NCBI RefSeq assembly: GCF_015476115.1
Contig: NZ_CP064295.1
Location: 1,978,001-2,042,000 of the forward strand
Length of the DNA stretch: 64,000 bases
Origin: Aegicerativicinus sediminis
GTDB lineage: Bacteria > Bacteroidota > Bacteroidia > Flavobacteriales > Flavobacteriaceae
Direction of reading: 5' to 3'
How positions within the stretch are numbered: the stretch's first letter is position 1; the number at the start of each line of letters is the position of its first letter. Positions 52,634 through 61,162 of the stretch are shown here, one piece after another. The position numbers and the translations under genes were made by a program. The notes below the pieces were generated by a model, which was not told where the DNA came from, did no database searches, and worked only from the letters and a program-made list of their open reading frames with translations.

Positions 52634-53642
52634 AATCCTTTTTATACTTCTCGACGGTTTCCTTAATTGAAACTTTCATTGGCTTAAATTCATGAGGATA
52701 GATCCTCTTGATTTTTGAGTTGTCAAAATTTGAAAGTGTTGTGAGAGATTCTGTTAGTTGTTTAGTTAGGGATCTACGTTTACCGATTAATTTTTTTGCT
52801 AACCAATCTAGCCGCCACCCAATTTCTAATAGTGTTTTATTGGCTTTTTTTGAAGGAGGAGGAATACCTAGGCCTTTAGTTATATGATTTAAAAACTGTT
52901 TAAAGGTTAAATTTTCTGAAACTAAAATATATCGTTCATTTTTTATTTCGCTCTTCATTAAAAAGGTCATAACCTCCACTAAATCGATTACATCTATATA
53001 GCCTGTGCTTCCGGTGGTATAGTATTTTACTCCTTTATGAACTTTTGTGATTAGACTTCCACTACTACCACTTTTCCAAAATCCCGGTCCGATTACTACC
53101 CCCGGATTAACAATAACCGCATCCAAGCCTTCTTGTGTTCCACGCCAAACTTCCTTCTCTGCCCCATACTTTGAAATAGCGTAAACGTTATGGTCCTTTT
53201 CGGTAGACCAAGGGGATTCTTCTGTAATGGGATCTCCTTCTGCTACCTCCTGACCAATCGCAGCCACCGAACTAGCATAACACAATTTTTCAACTTTATT
53301 GGAAATGGCAATATTTACAATATTGGCGGTGCCTTCAATATTAATTTTTCGAAGAAGTTGATATTTATCTGGTTCAAAGCTAACAAAGGCGGCTAGGTGG
53401 TACACTGTTGTAACCCCTTCAAAAGCTCTTTCCAAAGAAGGAATGTCATTAAGATCTGCTTCTACCCAATCAATTTTATTATATAATAGATTCGCATCTT
53501 CAGAGTATAAACAAAACAGTTGTTCTACCAGTTTTAATTTCTTTTGTCGACGGTAAATCGCTCTTACCGTTTCACCTTCAGAAACTAATTTATACAATAA
53601 ATGGGCGCCAATAAGGCCTGTTCCTCCTGTAACAAGAATCAT
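52623..53642 (-). CDS. NAD-dependent epimerase/dehydratase family protein
   Basis: A 339-residue extended short-chain dehydrogenase. The nucleotide-binding GGTGLIGAHLLYKL is at residues 6-19 and the catalytic Tyr-x-x-x-Lys is YAISK near residue 153. The region AAFVSFEPDKYQLLRKINIEGT fits dihydroflavonol-reductase-like or nucleoside-sugar-epimerase-like members. The substrate is unknown. It is a single gene, convergent with the DUF4296 gene and divergent from tyrS. Confidence 0.87.
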   Translation of the reverse strand: MILVTGGTGLIGAHLLYKLVSEGETVRAIYRRQKKLKLVEQLFCLYSEDANLLYNKIDWVEADLNDIPSLERAFEGVTTVYHLAAFVSFEPDKYQLLRKINIEGTANIVNIAISNKVEKLCYASSVAAIGQEVAEGDPITEESPWSTEKDHNVYAISKYGAEKEVWRGTQEGLDAVIVNPGVVIGPGFWKSGSSGSLITKVHKGVKYYTTGSTGYIDVIDLVEVMTFLMKSEIKNERYILVSENLTFKQFLNHITKGLGIPPPSKKANKTLLEIGWRLDWLAKKLIGKRRSLTKQLTESLTTLSNFDNSKIKRIYPHEFKPMKVSIKETVEKYKKDFRD

Positions 53643-53728
53643 GTTTTAAATTTAAAGAAATAAGAAGGAAGAAGCCTTATTTCTGTGTCTATTTTTATAT
53701 TTGCCAAACTAATTGAGAAGACCTAAAA

Positions 53729-55036
53729 ATGGTAAAGAATCTAGTAGAAGAATTACGTTGGAGAGGAATGGTGCACGATATCATGCCTGGAACGGAAGAG
53801 GAATTGCAAAAGGGAATGACCACCTTATATGTGGGTTTTGATCCTACATCCGATTCACTTCATATTGGTAGTTTAGTGCCAATTATTCTATTGGTGCATG
53901 CCTTTAATGCAGGACACAAGCCTATTGCATTGGTTGGCGGTGCAACCGGTATGATTGGGGATCCTTCTGGCAAAAGCGATGAGCGTAATTTATTGGATGA
54001 AGAGACATTAGAGAAGAATGTTGAGGGCATTAAAGGCGTATTGTCTAGGTTTTTAGATTTTAATTCAGGAGTTGAAAATGCACCAGTTTTAGTTAATAAT
54101 TACGACTGGATGAAGGATTTCACATTCATTGATTTTGCACGGGATGTAGGTAAACGAATCACCGTTAATTATATGATGGCTAAAGATTCGGTAAAAAAAC
54201 GATTAAGCGGTGAGGAGGGAAGTGTTGGAATGTCGTTTACGGAATTCACTTACCAATTAATTCAAGGTTATGATTTTTATTACCTACATAAGCTTTATAA
54301 CTGTACACTTCAAATGGGGGGTAGTGATCAATGGGGAAATATAACCACTGGAACCGAATTGGTAAGACGTATGAACCCAGGTGAAGAAACAAAAGCTTAT
54401 GCCATGACTTGCCCTTTGATCACTAAAGCGGATGGTTCCAAATTTGGAAAAACTGAAGGAGGAAATGTATGGTTAGATGCAGACAAAACATCTGTCTATA
54501 AGTTCTATCAGTTTTGGTTGCGGGCATCTGATGAAGATGCAGAAAAATATATCAAAATATTCACTTTTTTGCCAAAAGAAGAAATTGATTCTTTGATTGA
54601 GGAACATCAACAAAACCCTGGCCTTAAGGAGCTTCAAAAAAGACTAGCAGAAGAAGTAACGACTTTTGTGCATTCTCATGAGGCCTTTGAGGAAGCAAAA
54701 CTTACAAGTGAAATTTTATATAGTCGGTCATTTGCCGAGGACGTTAAAAAATTGAAGAACGAGGCTCTTAAGGATCTTTTTAGTGATCTTCCACAATTCA
54801 TTATAAGCCGTTCAGAATTTTCTGAAGGAATGGATATGATTGCAGCTCTTTCTGCTAAAACTGGCTTCTTGCCATCTAATGGTGAGGCACGGCGAGCTTT
54901 GAAAGAACAATCTATAGCCGTTAATAAGGTTAAAGTGTCGGAAGATTATATGCTTAACGATAAAGATTTAATTAACGATCGTTACATTGTTTTAGATAGA
55001 GGAAAAAAGAAAACCTTTATCATCGAGGTAAACTAA
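53729..55036 (+). CDS. tyrS: Tyrosyl-tRNA synthetase
   Basis: A 435-residue class Ic synthetase that charges tRNA-Tyr. The HIGH-type motif is SLHIGSLVP near residue 48, the KMSKS equivalent is KFGKTEGG near 235, and the C-terminal S4-type RNA-binding domain covers about 370-435. A TATATTTG element at 53696-53703, 25 bp before the ATG, is a likely -7 box. It is a single gene that ends 2 bp before the stop of the convergent LuxE-like gene. Confidence 0.96.
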   Translation: MVKNLVEELRWRGMVHDIMPGTEEELQKGMTTLYVGFDPTSDSLHIGSLVPIILLVHAFNAGHKPIALVGGATGMIGDPSGKSDERNLLDEETLEKNVEGIKGVLSRFLDFNSGVENAPVLVNNYDWMKDFTFIDFARDVGKRITVNYMMAKDSVKKRLSGEEGSVGMSFTEFTYQLIQGYDFYYLHKLYNCTLQMGGSDQWGNITTGTELVRRMNPGEETKAYAMTCPLITKADGSKFGKTEGGNVWLDADKTSVYKFYQFWLRASDEDAEKYIKIFTFLPKEEIDSLIEEHQQNPGLKELQKRLAEEVTTFVHSHEAFEEAKLTSEILYSRSFAEDVKKLKNEALKDLFSDLPQFIISRSEFSEGMDMIAALSAKTGFLPSNGEARRALKEQSIAVNKVKVSEDYMLNDKDLINDRYIVLDRGKKKTFIIEVN

Positions 55037-55038
55037 TT

Positions 55039-56019
55039 CTATAATACCATAAGGTTACATCCTCTGATGTCAGCCGAGTCGAATCTACCTATTACTTCGA
55101 ATGAACCATCCGGGTAAACCTTTCCTAGGTCCTGAGTGGCGATGAAAGAGCAGGAATTGATATTTGCCAAGTCTATGATGTTTAGTCCCCCGCTTCTTAT
55201 ATCCTGCATGGTTTCCAATGGGTTGTAAACAGATCGGGTTAAAATTTTCATCCAAGGAGAACATTGAAAAATGCCATAACCTTTTGAGTAGGCTTGACTT
55301 AAAAGTTCAGTCATTCCGTATTCACTATGAATATTATTTACACCAAAACCATTTTTAAGTAATTTATGGAGTTCTTCACGAATCAATTCTTTTCGTTTTC
55401 CCTTCATTCCTCCAGTTTCCATGATAATGGTGTTTTTTAAATTGAATTGATGTTGTTCAATCAAATCCAAAAGGGCATAGGTAACACCTATTAATAAAAT
55501 TTTCTCCCCGTTTTTTTCTGAAGAATTAATCTGTTGGATTAAATCATCATAATTGTGTAAATAAAATCCGCTGAGCTTGTTCTTGGATTTATTGATTAGG
55601 GCTTCAACCATATAAATTAATGATGAACCATCGCGCTCTAAGTAAGAAGGGAGAAGTGCTAAAATCGTATAATCACTTGGGTCTCCATAAAAGAGTTCGA
55701 ATCCTTTTAAGAAGCTTTTATTGTAGATCGACAATTCAGTAACAAAATGTCTGCTGTTTCCAGTATTCGTAGTGCCAGAACTGGTAAATACAATGTCACT
55801 CTTTTTAAATGATGAAACAACCTCATGAGATTTAAAAAACTGTATGGGTAAGAACGGAATATCTTCAATTTTCCTTATGTCTGATGGATGCTTAAAAAGC
55901 AAATCACAATAAGAGCGGTAAACTTTATTGTTTTCAAATTGAAAATTAAACACTTGAATTGCGATTTTTTCGAAATCCTGTTCAGAAGAAATAGAGAAAA
56001 TGTCGTTTACATCAACCAT
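55039..56019 (-). CDS. LuxE-like acyl-protein synthetase/acyltransferase
   Basis: A 326-residue enzyme of the LuxE/PaaK-like adenylate-forming group. Recognisable blocks are the SSGTTNTGNSRH nucleotide loop near residue 80, METGGMKGKRKELIREEL near 195, and SEYGMTELLSQAY near 230. LuxE activates a fatty acid as an acyl-AMP and holds it as a thioester in bioluminescence; in Bacteroidota no light genes accompany it and it more likely acts in another acyl transfer. No acyl carrier or reductase is adjacent. It stands 38 bp upstream of nothing on its strand, and shortly downstream of the T9SS-type gene. Confidence 0.78.
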   Translation of the reverse strand: MVDVNDIFSISSEQDFEKIAIQVFNFQFENNKVYRSYCDLLFKHPSDIRKIEDIPFLPIQFFKSHEVVSSFKKSDIVFTSSGTTNTGNSRHFVTELSIYNKSFLKGFELFYGDPSDYTILALLPSYLERDGSSLIYMVEALINKSKNKLSGFYLHNYDDLIQQINSSEKNGEKILLIGVTYALLDLIEQHQFNLKNTIIMETGGMKGKRKELIREELHKLLKNGFGVNNIHSEYGMTELLSQAYSKGYGIFQCSPWMKILTRSVYNPLETMQDIRSGGLNIIDLANINSCSFIATQDLGKVYPDGSFEVIGRFDSADIRGCNLMVL

Positions 56020-56056
56020 TGGGGCAAATGTAGATAATATAATAGGAAAAGATATT

Positions 56057-56410
56057 TTAGCGTATTACCAACTTTCTAGTTGCTGAAGCATCACCTTCTT
56101 TAATCTTTAGGATATAAACACCTGGAGAAAATTCAGATACATCCAGGCTTTTATCGAAAATTTGGGTGGATACTATTTTCTTACCTAAAACATCGTAGAT
56201 TTCGATCTCCTTTGTTAATTTCTTTTTAGTCGTAATATAAATCCTGCCGTTACTAACGGGGTTAGGATAAATATACAAGCCATCAATTGTTCCTTCTGTA
56301 TTATTTATGGATGAAACGGTATTGTTGGTATTCGCTAATTGCGAATAAGCCATTTGAGGAAGACTAGATATCAGACCAAAAATTAAAAGTAAAGTGTAAA
56401 TTTCCCTCAT
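56057..56410 (-). CDS. Minimal T9SS cargo-like protein (signal peptide plus sorting domain)
   Basis: A 117-residue protein. Residues 1-24 are a signal peptide ending AYSQ, then a short spacer (about 25-45), and the rest is a complete type A T9SS C-terminal sorting domain: LYIYPNPVSNGRIYI, KEIEIYDVLGKKIV, SPGVYILKI and SATRKLVIR. There is almost no mature cargo domain, so it may be a reduced gene, a reporter-sized cargo or a relict of a larger protein. A Met 18 codons earlier is possible but places polar residues before the signal peptide. The LuxE-like gene follows 37 bp downstream on the same strand. Confidence 0.82.
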   Translation of the reverse strand: MREIYTLLLIFGLISSLPQMAYSQLANTNNTVSSINNTEGTIDGLYIYPNPVSNGRIYITTKKKLTKEIEIYDVLGKKIVSTQIFDKSLDVSEFSPGVYILKIKEGDASATRKLVIR

Positions 56411-56595
56411 AAATAACCGTTTGTTTAAAATTATTATTTGAAATTCAAATTTCATACCAAACAAATGTTAAAGAATAAGAAGTGATGCAATAATTTTCTA
56501 AAAAAGTGTGTGCAAGGTTATCATTGTGTTATCAATAGTCTATGCATATAGGAATTATTTGATTAGTATTATCTTTACGTTAAGATTAATAAGGG

Positions 56596-57279
56596 ATGAA
56601 AAAGAATGAAATTAAGATTCTTCTTGTTGATGACGAACCAGATATTTTAGAGATTGTTGGTTATAATTTGTCTTCAGAAGGATATCAAATAATAACAGCT
56701 GAGAATGGACTTGAGGCAGTTAAAAAAGCTAAAAAAGAAAAGCCTCATTTAATTATTCTAGATGTTATGATGCCCGAAATGGATGGTATTGAGGCCTGCG
56801 AGCAAATAAGAAAAGTTCCAGATTTATCAGAAACAATAATTACTTTCTTAACTGCTCGTGGCGAAGATTATTCACAATTAGCTGGCTTTGATGCGGGTGC
56901 TGACGATTATATTACTAAGCCTATTAAACCTAAAGTTTTAGTAAGTAAAGTTAATGCCCTGCTTAGAAGATTAAAGGAAGAGGAATCCCAAGATCAAACG
57001 ATAAAAATTTCAGGGTTAACCATTAACCGTGAAGAATACAAAATATCTTATAAGGGCGAGGAAATTGTTCTTCCACGTAAAGAATTTGAATTGTTATATC
57101 TCCTAGCCACCAAACCAGGAAAAGTGTTTAAACGAGAAGAAATATTAGATAAGGTATGGGGTAATGAAGTTGTTGTGGGCGGTAGAACCATTGATGTTCA
57201 TATAAGAAAACTGCGCGAGAAAATTGGTGATAAAAAATTTAAAACGGTTAAAGGAGTCGGATATAAGTTTGTTGATTAA
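56596..57279 (+). CDS. OmpR/PhoB-family response regulator
   Basis: A 227-residue two-component regulator. The receiver domain covers residues 1-120 with phospho-acceptor Asp56 (LIILDVMMPEMDG), acidic Asp12/Asp13, and the conserved Lys in YITKPIKPK. The winged-helix DNA-binding domain is at about 130-225 (LLATKPGKVFKREEIL, GGRTIDVHIRKLREKIG). It resembles PhoB-type regulators, but no phosphate transport gene is adjacent. Its stop shares one base with the kinase start (TAATG), so the pair are coupled. Confidence 0.94.
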   Translation: MKKNEIKILLVDDEPDILEIVGYNLSSEGYQIITAENGLEAVKKAKKEKPHLIILDVMMPEMDGIEACEQIRKVPDLSETIITFLTARGEDYSQLAGFDAGADDYITKPIKPKVLVSKVNALLRRLKEEESQDQTIKISGLTINREEYKISYKGEEIVLPRKEFELLYLLATKPGKVFKREEILDKVWGNEVVVGGRTIDVHIRKLREKIGDKKFKTVKGVGYKFVD

Positions 57280-58322
57280 TGCCCATCGCAATTAGAAAAA
57301 CATATAGGTTTGCCTTAAAAACCTCTTTTTATCTTACGTTGTCTCTAACACTCACTATGAGTGTTTTTTTGTATTTCTGGGGACAATTTAATGTATGGTT
57401 CATTCTTTCATTTTTAGTGTTAAGTTTTATCATTTCCTTTATCGTTGTTCAGTATAGGGCAGAGCGATTTATTTATAGAAGGGTAAAAAAAATCTATGAT
57501 GACCTTACTCTTTTAGAATCTACAACATTGAGAGAACGCCCCATCACTACAGACATGGCAACCCTTACTGCTGAAATTGACAAATTTGCCAAAAACAAAA
57601 AGCTCGAAATTGAGACATTAAAAGTTAGGGAGGAGTACCGTAAAGAATTCTTAGGAAATGTTTCACACGAATTGAAGACGCCTCTATTTACGGTTCAAGG
57701 TTATCTGTTAACTTTATTAGACGGTGCTATTAAGGACAAATCGGTACGTAAAAAGTATATTAAAAGAGCTGCTAAAGGAGTTGAGCGTCTAATTTATATT
57801 GTTAAGGATTTAGATATGATCACCAAATTAGAAGCAGGTGATTTGCGCCTTAAAATAGAGAAATTCGACATTGTTGAATTAGTTAATAATGTATTCGAAC
57901 TATTGGAGATGAAGGCGGCCAAGAAGAACATCACTTTAACTTTCGATATGGCCTATGAAAATCCTATTTATGTAAATGCGGATGTTGAACGTATACAACA
58001 AGTTCTTACTAACCTAATTGTAAATTCTATTAAATACGGGAAGGACCAGGGTACTACTGAGGTGAGTATCGAAAATCTAATCAAGAATAAAGTTATCGTT
58101 CGTGTTACCGACAACGGTGAAGGAATTGATAGTGTTAATTTACCGAGAATTTTTGAACGGTTCTATAGGGTTGATAAAAGTGGATCAAGAAGAGAAGGTG
58201 GTTCCGGTTTGGGTTTATCTATTGTTAAACATATTATTGAAGCCCATAAGGAAAAAATTTATGTTGAAAGTGAACTAGGCGTTGGGAGTGAATTCTCGTT
58301 CACTTTGGAAAAGAGTGAATAA
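57279..58322 (+). CDS. PhoR-like sensor histidine kinase
   Basis: A 347-residue kinase with two close membrane segments (about 17-34 and 38-57) and almost no periplasmic loop, so it must sense a membrane or cytoplasmic signal. The phospho-acceptor His130 is in LGNVSHELKTPLFTVQGYL, and the ATPase domain has NLIVNSIKYGKDQG, DNGEGID and GSGLGLSIVKHIIEAH. It is coupled to the response regulator before it. The last 48 bp overlap the end of the convergent glycosyltransferase gene. Confidence 0.94.
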   Translation: MPIAIRKTYRFALKTSFYLTLSLTLTMSVFLYFWGQFNVWFILSFLVLSFIISFIVVQYRAERFIYRRVKKIYDDLTLLESTTLRERPITTDMATLTAEIDKFAKNKKLEIETLKVREEYRKEFLGNVSHELKTPLFTVQGYLLTLLDGAIKDKSVRKKYIKRAAKGVERLIYIVKDLDMITKLEAGDLRLKIEKFDIVELVNNVFELLEMKAAKKNITLTFDMAYENPIYVNADVERIQQVLTNLIVNSIKYGKDQGTTEVSIENLIKNKVIVRVTDNGEGIDSVNLPRIFERFYRVDKSGSRREGGSGLGLSIVKHIIEAHKEKIYVESELGVGSEFSFTLEKSE

Positions 58323-59357
58323 GTTATTCAGTTTGGGTTGTTCAGTAAAAGACACAAATCCTGAAAAATCACTTACTCGACTGAGTTGAGAAACGCTAAA
58401 GTCGTTTTGGTTACAAAAAGGAGCGACACCTGAAAGTTGTAGGCGTTCTGCCAAATATTCTTGCTCAAATTGACCGGGGGTTGGTATGAAAAATGCTTTT
58501 TTGCCAAGTTTTGCCAAATCCATAAGAGTGGTATAACCTGATCTACTGATAACCAAATCACTTTCATTGATGGCAATTTCCAATTCTTTGGTAGTCATAT
58601 AGTTTTGAATGGTAATATTGCCCTGTTCCTCTCTTGTTATGGATTCTTCTATCTTTCCCCTAACAATTAAAACCGACCCCTCGTAATGTTTAAGTTCTTC
58701 TACAAGAATATTTTCAATTAGGCTTCGCTGAGGTTCTGGTCCTGAAATTATTGCTAGCAAATCGTATTTCTTCTTAATCTTTAATTTTTCAAACCTACTT
58801 AGAACACCTATGTATTTTAACTTGATATTATTTAGTTGCGTGTGTCCCATACAGCCGCTCAAATTTGGCTCTTCTTCAAGGTCTGGAACCCAACATTCGT
58901 TGAATCTTGCAATTTTTCTTTGATGCCAAGCTGTTGTAAGCCTGGTCGTGCTACCGCTTAAAACTTGAAGTTGATGTGTAATAAAGGCTGAAGGTATTTC
59001 AGGATGCCAAACACCCATTCTATTATCTGAAATTATACCAGATAGTGGGTATTTAATGGATAATGCTGCAGTTGCTTTCCGTTCAGCCTTGGCAGCGGAG
59101 ATTATCTTAGGTGTATCTAAAAGTAATTTATATTTGAAAAACTCCTTCTTTTTAGAATATTTTATCCTGTATGACGGTAATTCCTCATGATTCAAATTAG
59201 GGAATTCCTTTTTTAAAAGCTCCAATGCCTCACCATCACTTGCAATTATGGGTGAAAATCCATTTTCAATCAAATGATTGATTATGGGGATGCTTCTTGT
59301 GGCGTGTCCTAGCCCCCAATTTAAAGGTGCGTATAAGATATAGGAGTCTAATTTCAT
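58275..59357 (-). CDS. MurG-like glycosyltransferase family protein
   Basis: A 360-residue GT-B fold protein. The N-terminal segment NWGLGHATRSIPIINHL and the C-terminal SRSGYTTLMDLAKLGKKAFFIPTPGQFEQEYLA match the MurG/GT28 group, which uses UDP-sugars. The acceptor is not known; MurG itself is normally in the cell-wall cluster, so this is a paralogue. The gene is convergent with the kinase gene and overlaps it by 48 bp, and it is divergent from trmB. Confidence 0.78.
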   Translation of the reverse strand: MKLDSYILYAPLNWGLGHATRSIPIINHLIENGFSPIIASDGEALELLKKEFPNLNHEELPSYRIKYSKKKEFFKYKLLLDTPKIISAAKAERKATAALSIKYPLSGIISDNRMGVWHPEIPSAFITHQLQVLSGSTTRLTTAWHQRKIARFNECWVPDLEEEPNLSGCMGHTQLNNIKLKYIGVLSRFEKLKIKKKYDLLAIISGPEPQRSLIENILVEELKHYEGSVLIVRGKIEESITREEQGNITIQNYMTTKELEIAINESDLVISRSGYTTLMDLAKLGKKAFFIPTPGQFEQEYLAERLQLSGVAPFCNQNDFSVSQLSRVSDFSGFVSFTEQPKLNNLFTLFQSEREFTPNA

Positions 59358-59413
59358 TCAAACAAAGATAGACATCAAATGTTTCCTTAATTTTACCAAA
59401 ATTTTAAATAATT

Positions 59414-60088
59414 GTGGGCAGTAAAAACAAGCTGAAACGATTTAAGGAAAATGAAACCTTTTCAAATGTTTATCAACCCAAACGGGACAAATTGCTGGAT
59501 GGTGCATTTCCGATAAAAGGTAATTGGAATTTAGAAGTTTTCAAAAATAATAACCCTATTGTTTTAGAGCTTGGATGTGGTAAAGGTGAATATACACTTG
59601 CTTTGGCGGAGCGTTATCCCGACAAAAATTTTATTGGAATAGATATTAAAGGGGCTAGATTTTGGCGTGGCGCTAAGACAGCCTTGGAAAAAGATATATA
59701 TAACGCCGCCTTTTTGAGAATTCAAATAGAATTGATTGAAAATTGTTTCGCCTCTAATGAGGTTGATGAAATTTGGATTACCTTTCCAGACCCCCAGATT
59801 AAATATAAACGCACAAAACACAGATTAACCAATCTTCAATTTTTGAATCGTTATAAAAATATATTGAAGCCCGGAGGATTGGTACACCTTAAAACGGATA
59901 GTGAGTTTATGCATGGATATACCCTAGGTTTATTGCATGGGTTAAATAAAGAAATAATATATTCAAACCACGATATTTATACCAATTATGGTAGCCCCGA
60001 GGTTGTTACAGCTGTGCAGACATTCTATGAGCAACAATACCTTGAGAATGATAAACCAATCACCTATCTTCAATTTAAATTGAATTGA
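59414..60088 (+). CDS. trmB: tRNA (guanine-N7)-methyltransferase
   Basis: A 224-residue SAM-dependent enzyme that makes m7G46 in tRNA. The SAM site is VLELGCGKGEYTLALAERYP near residue 52-71, the FIGIDIKGARFWRGAK block and the TFPDPQIKYKRTKHRLT substrate region are TrmB signatures. Translation starts at GTG 59414 (MGSKNKLKRF), since no ATG precedes the conserved start. It overlaps the LysE gene by 4 bp, and the next three genes are tightly linked. Confidence 0.94.
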   Translation: MGSKNKLKRFKENETFSNVYQPKRDKLLDGAFPIKGNWNLEVFKNNNPIVLELGCGKGEYTLALAERYPDKNFIGIDIKGARFWRGAKTALEKDIYNAAFLRIQIELIENCFASNEVDEIWITFPDPQIKYKRTKHRLTNLQFLNRYKNILKPGGLVHLKTDSEFMHGYTLGLLHGLNKEIIYSNHDIYTNYGSPEVVTAVQTFYEQQYLENDKPITYLQFKLN

Positions 60089-60720
60089 TTTTGAAGGCTA
60101 TTCTCATTCTTCTCATTGGCTATGTGGTATCTGCATTAGGCGTTACCCCTCCTGGATTGCTGAACATGACCTCCGCCAAAATTGGACTGAATGCGGGCCG
60201 TAAGAGTGCCCTTTTGTTTTCTGCCGGGGCTTGTTTAACGATAACTTTTCAATCATCTATTTCGGTGATGTCGGCAAAATTTTTGCACAACCATCCTGAT
60301 ATCGTTAAAACGTTGCAAGAAATAGGATTGTTAATTTTTGTAGGGTTGACAATCTATTATTTAGGTTTTGCCAATAATAAAAAAGTGAAAGAATATGATG
60401 CGGAAGATAAAACCAAAAGAGGTTGGTTCTTTAGAGGTGCGTTCCTGTCTGCCCTTAATTTATTTCCCTTGCCGTTTCATGCCTATATGGCTATTACTTT
60501 GGCTTCCTTAAACTTGCTCACATTTTATCCAATAAATATTTCGGCCTATGTTGCGGGTACGGTGTTAGGCTCGTTTACAATGTTTTATCTGTACATTTTA
60601 TTTTTTGATAAGATTAAGTCTAAACCTTTCACATCTCAAAAGAATATGAATAGAATAATCGGCTCAATTACAGGAATTGTTGCGATTATAACTCTAATTA
60701 GTTTAATGACAGATAAATGA
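60085..60720 (+). CDS. LysE-family exporter
   Basis: A 211-residue inner-membrane protein with about six hydrophobic segments. The start LIGYVVSALGVTPPGLLNMTSAKIGLNAGRKSA carries the LysE/RhtB N-terminal pattern with PPG replacing PGP. Members export amino acids such as lysine, homoserine or threonine; the substrate here is unknown. It begins at TTG 60085, overlapping the trmB stop by 4 bp; a second TTG two codons later is also possible. It overlaps the next gene by 4 bp. Confidence 0.8.
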   Translation: MILKAILILLIGYVVSALGVTPPGLLNMTSAKIGLNAGRKSALLFSAGACLTITFQSSISVMSAKFLHNHPDIVKTLQEIGLLIFVGLTIYYLGFANNKKVKEYDAEDKTKRGWFFRGAFLSALNLFPLPFHAYMAITLASLNLLTFYPINISAYVAGTVLGSFTMFYLYILFFDKIKSKPFTSQKNMNRIIGSITGIVAIITLISLMTDK

Positions 60721-61058
60721 AAGGGGAAACTCTAGATTTTTTTGAAAAAGTATATCAGGTTGTAAAACAGGTTCCCTATGGAAAAGTTACTTCTTATGGT
60801 GCTATCGCCAGTTTCCTTGGAGCCAAAAGAAGTTCTCGCATAGTGGGTTATGCCATGAATGCCTCTCATAGCTTGGATGATGTGCCTGCTCATCGTGTTG
60901 TAAATAGAAACGGTTTGTTAACTGGGAAACATCATTTTGAAGGAACCTATTTAATGCAACAACTATTGGAAAGTGAAGGTCACATTATTGTTGATGACAA
61001 AATAGTGAATTTTGTAGAGGTTTTTTGGGATCCAGCTTTATATCTTCCCGCAAAATAG
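60717..61058 (+). CDS. Alkyltransferase-like (ATL) DNA repair protein, MGMT family
   Basis: A 113-residue protein with the DNA-binding fold of O6-alkylguanine-DNA alkyltransferase: VKQVPYGKVTSYGAIASFLG (helix-turn-helix), SSRIVGYAMNAS (Arg finger region) and VPAHRVVNRNGLLTG. The reactive Cys of the PCHR motif is Ala58 here (PAHR 57-60), so it cannot take up an alkyl group. ATL proteins of this type bind damaged bases and hand them to nucleotide excision repair. It overlaps the LysE gene by 4 bp and is the last gene of the trmB unit. Confidence 0.88.
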   Translation: MKGETLDFFEKVYQVVKQVPYGKVTSYGAIASFLGAKRSSRIVGYAMNASHSLDDVPAHRVVNRNGLLTGKHHFEGTYLMQQLLESEGHIIVDDKIVNFVEVFWDPALYLPAK

Positions 61059-61095
61059 TCCTATTTAATTTGTTGCGATTTCGGAGGTCAACTGC

Positions 61096-61126
61096 TTTAT
61101 TTTTATAACAATTCGAGGTATATTTG
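61096..61126 (+). promoter_or_regulatory. Possible promoter of the mrp-nifU unit
   Basis: TATATTTG at 61119-61126 is a full match to the -7 element, with TTTA at 61096-61099 at a 19-bp spacer in the -33 position. The ATG is 37 bp downstream. Confidence 0.4.
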
Positions 61127-61162
61127 CATTTTAGAATTAATCTAAATTAATACTGTTTAGGT

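Noticed and set aside
55039-56019. Bioluminescence (lux) gene cluster
   Set aside because: Only the LuxE-like gene is present; no luciferase, LuxC or LuxD genes are adjacent.
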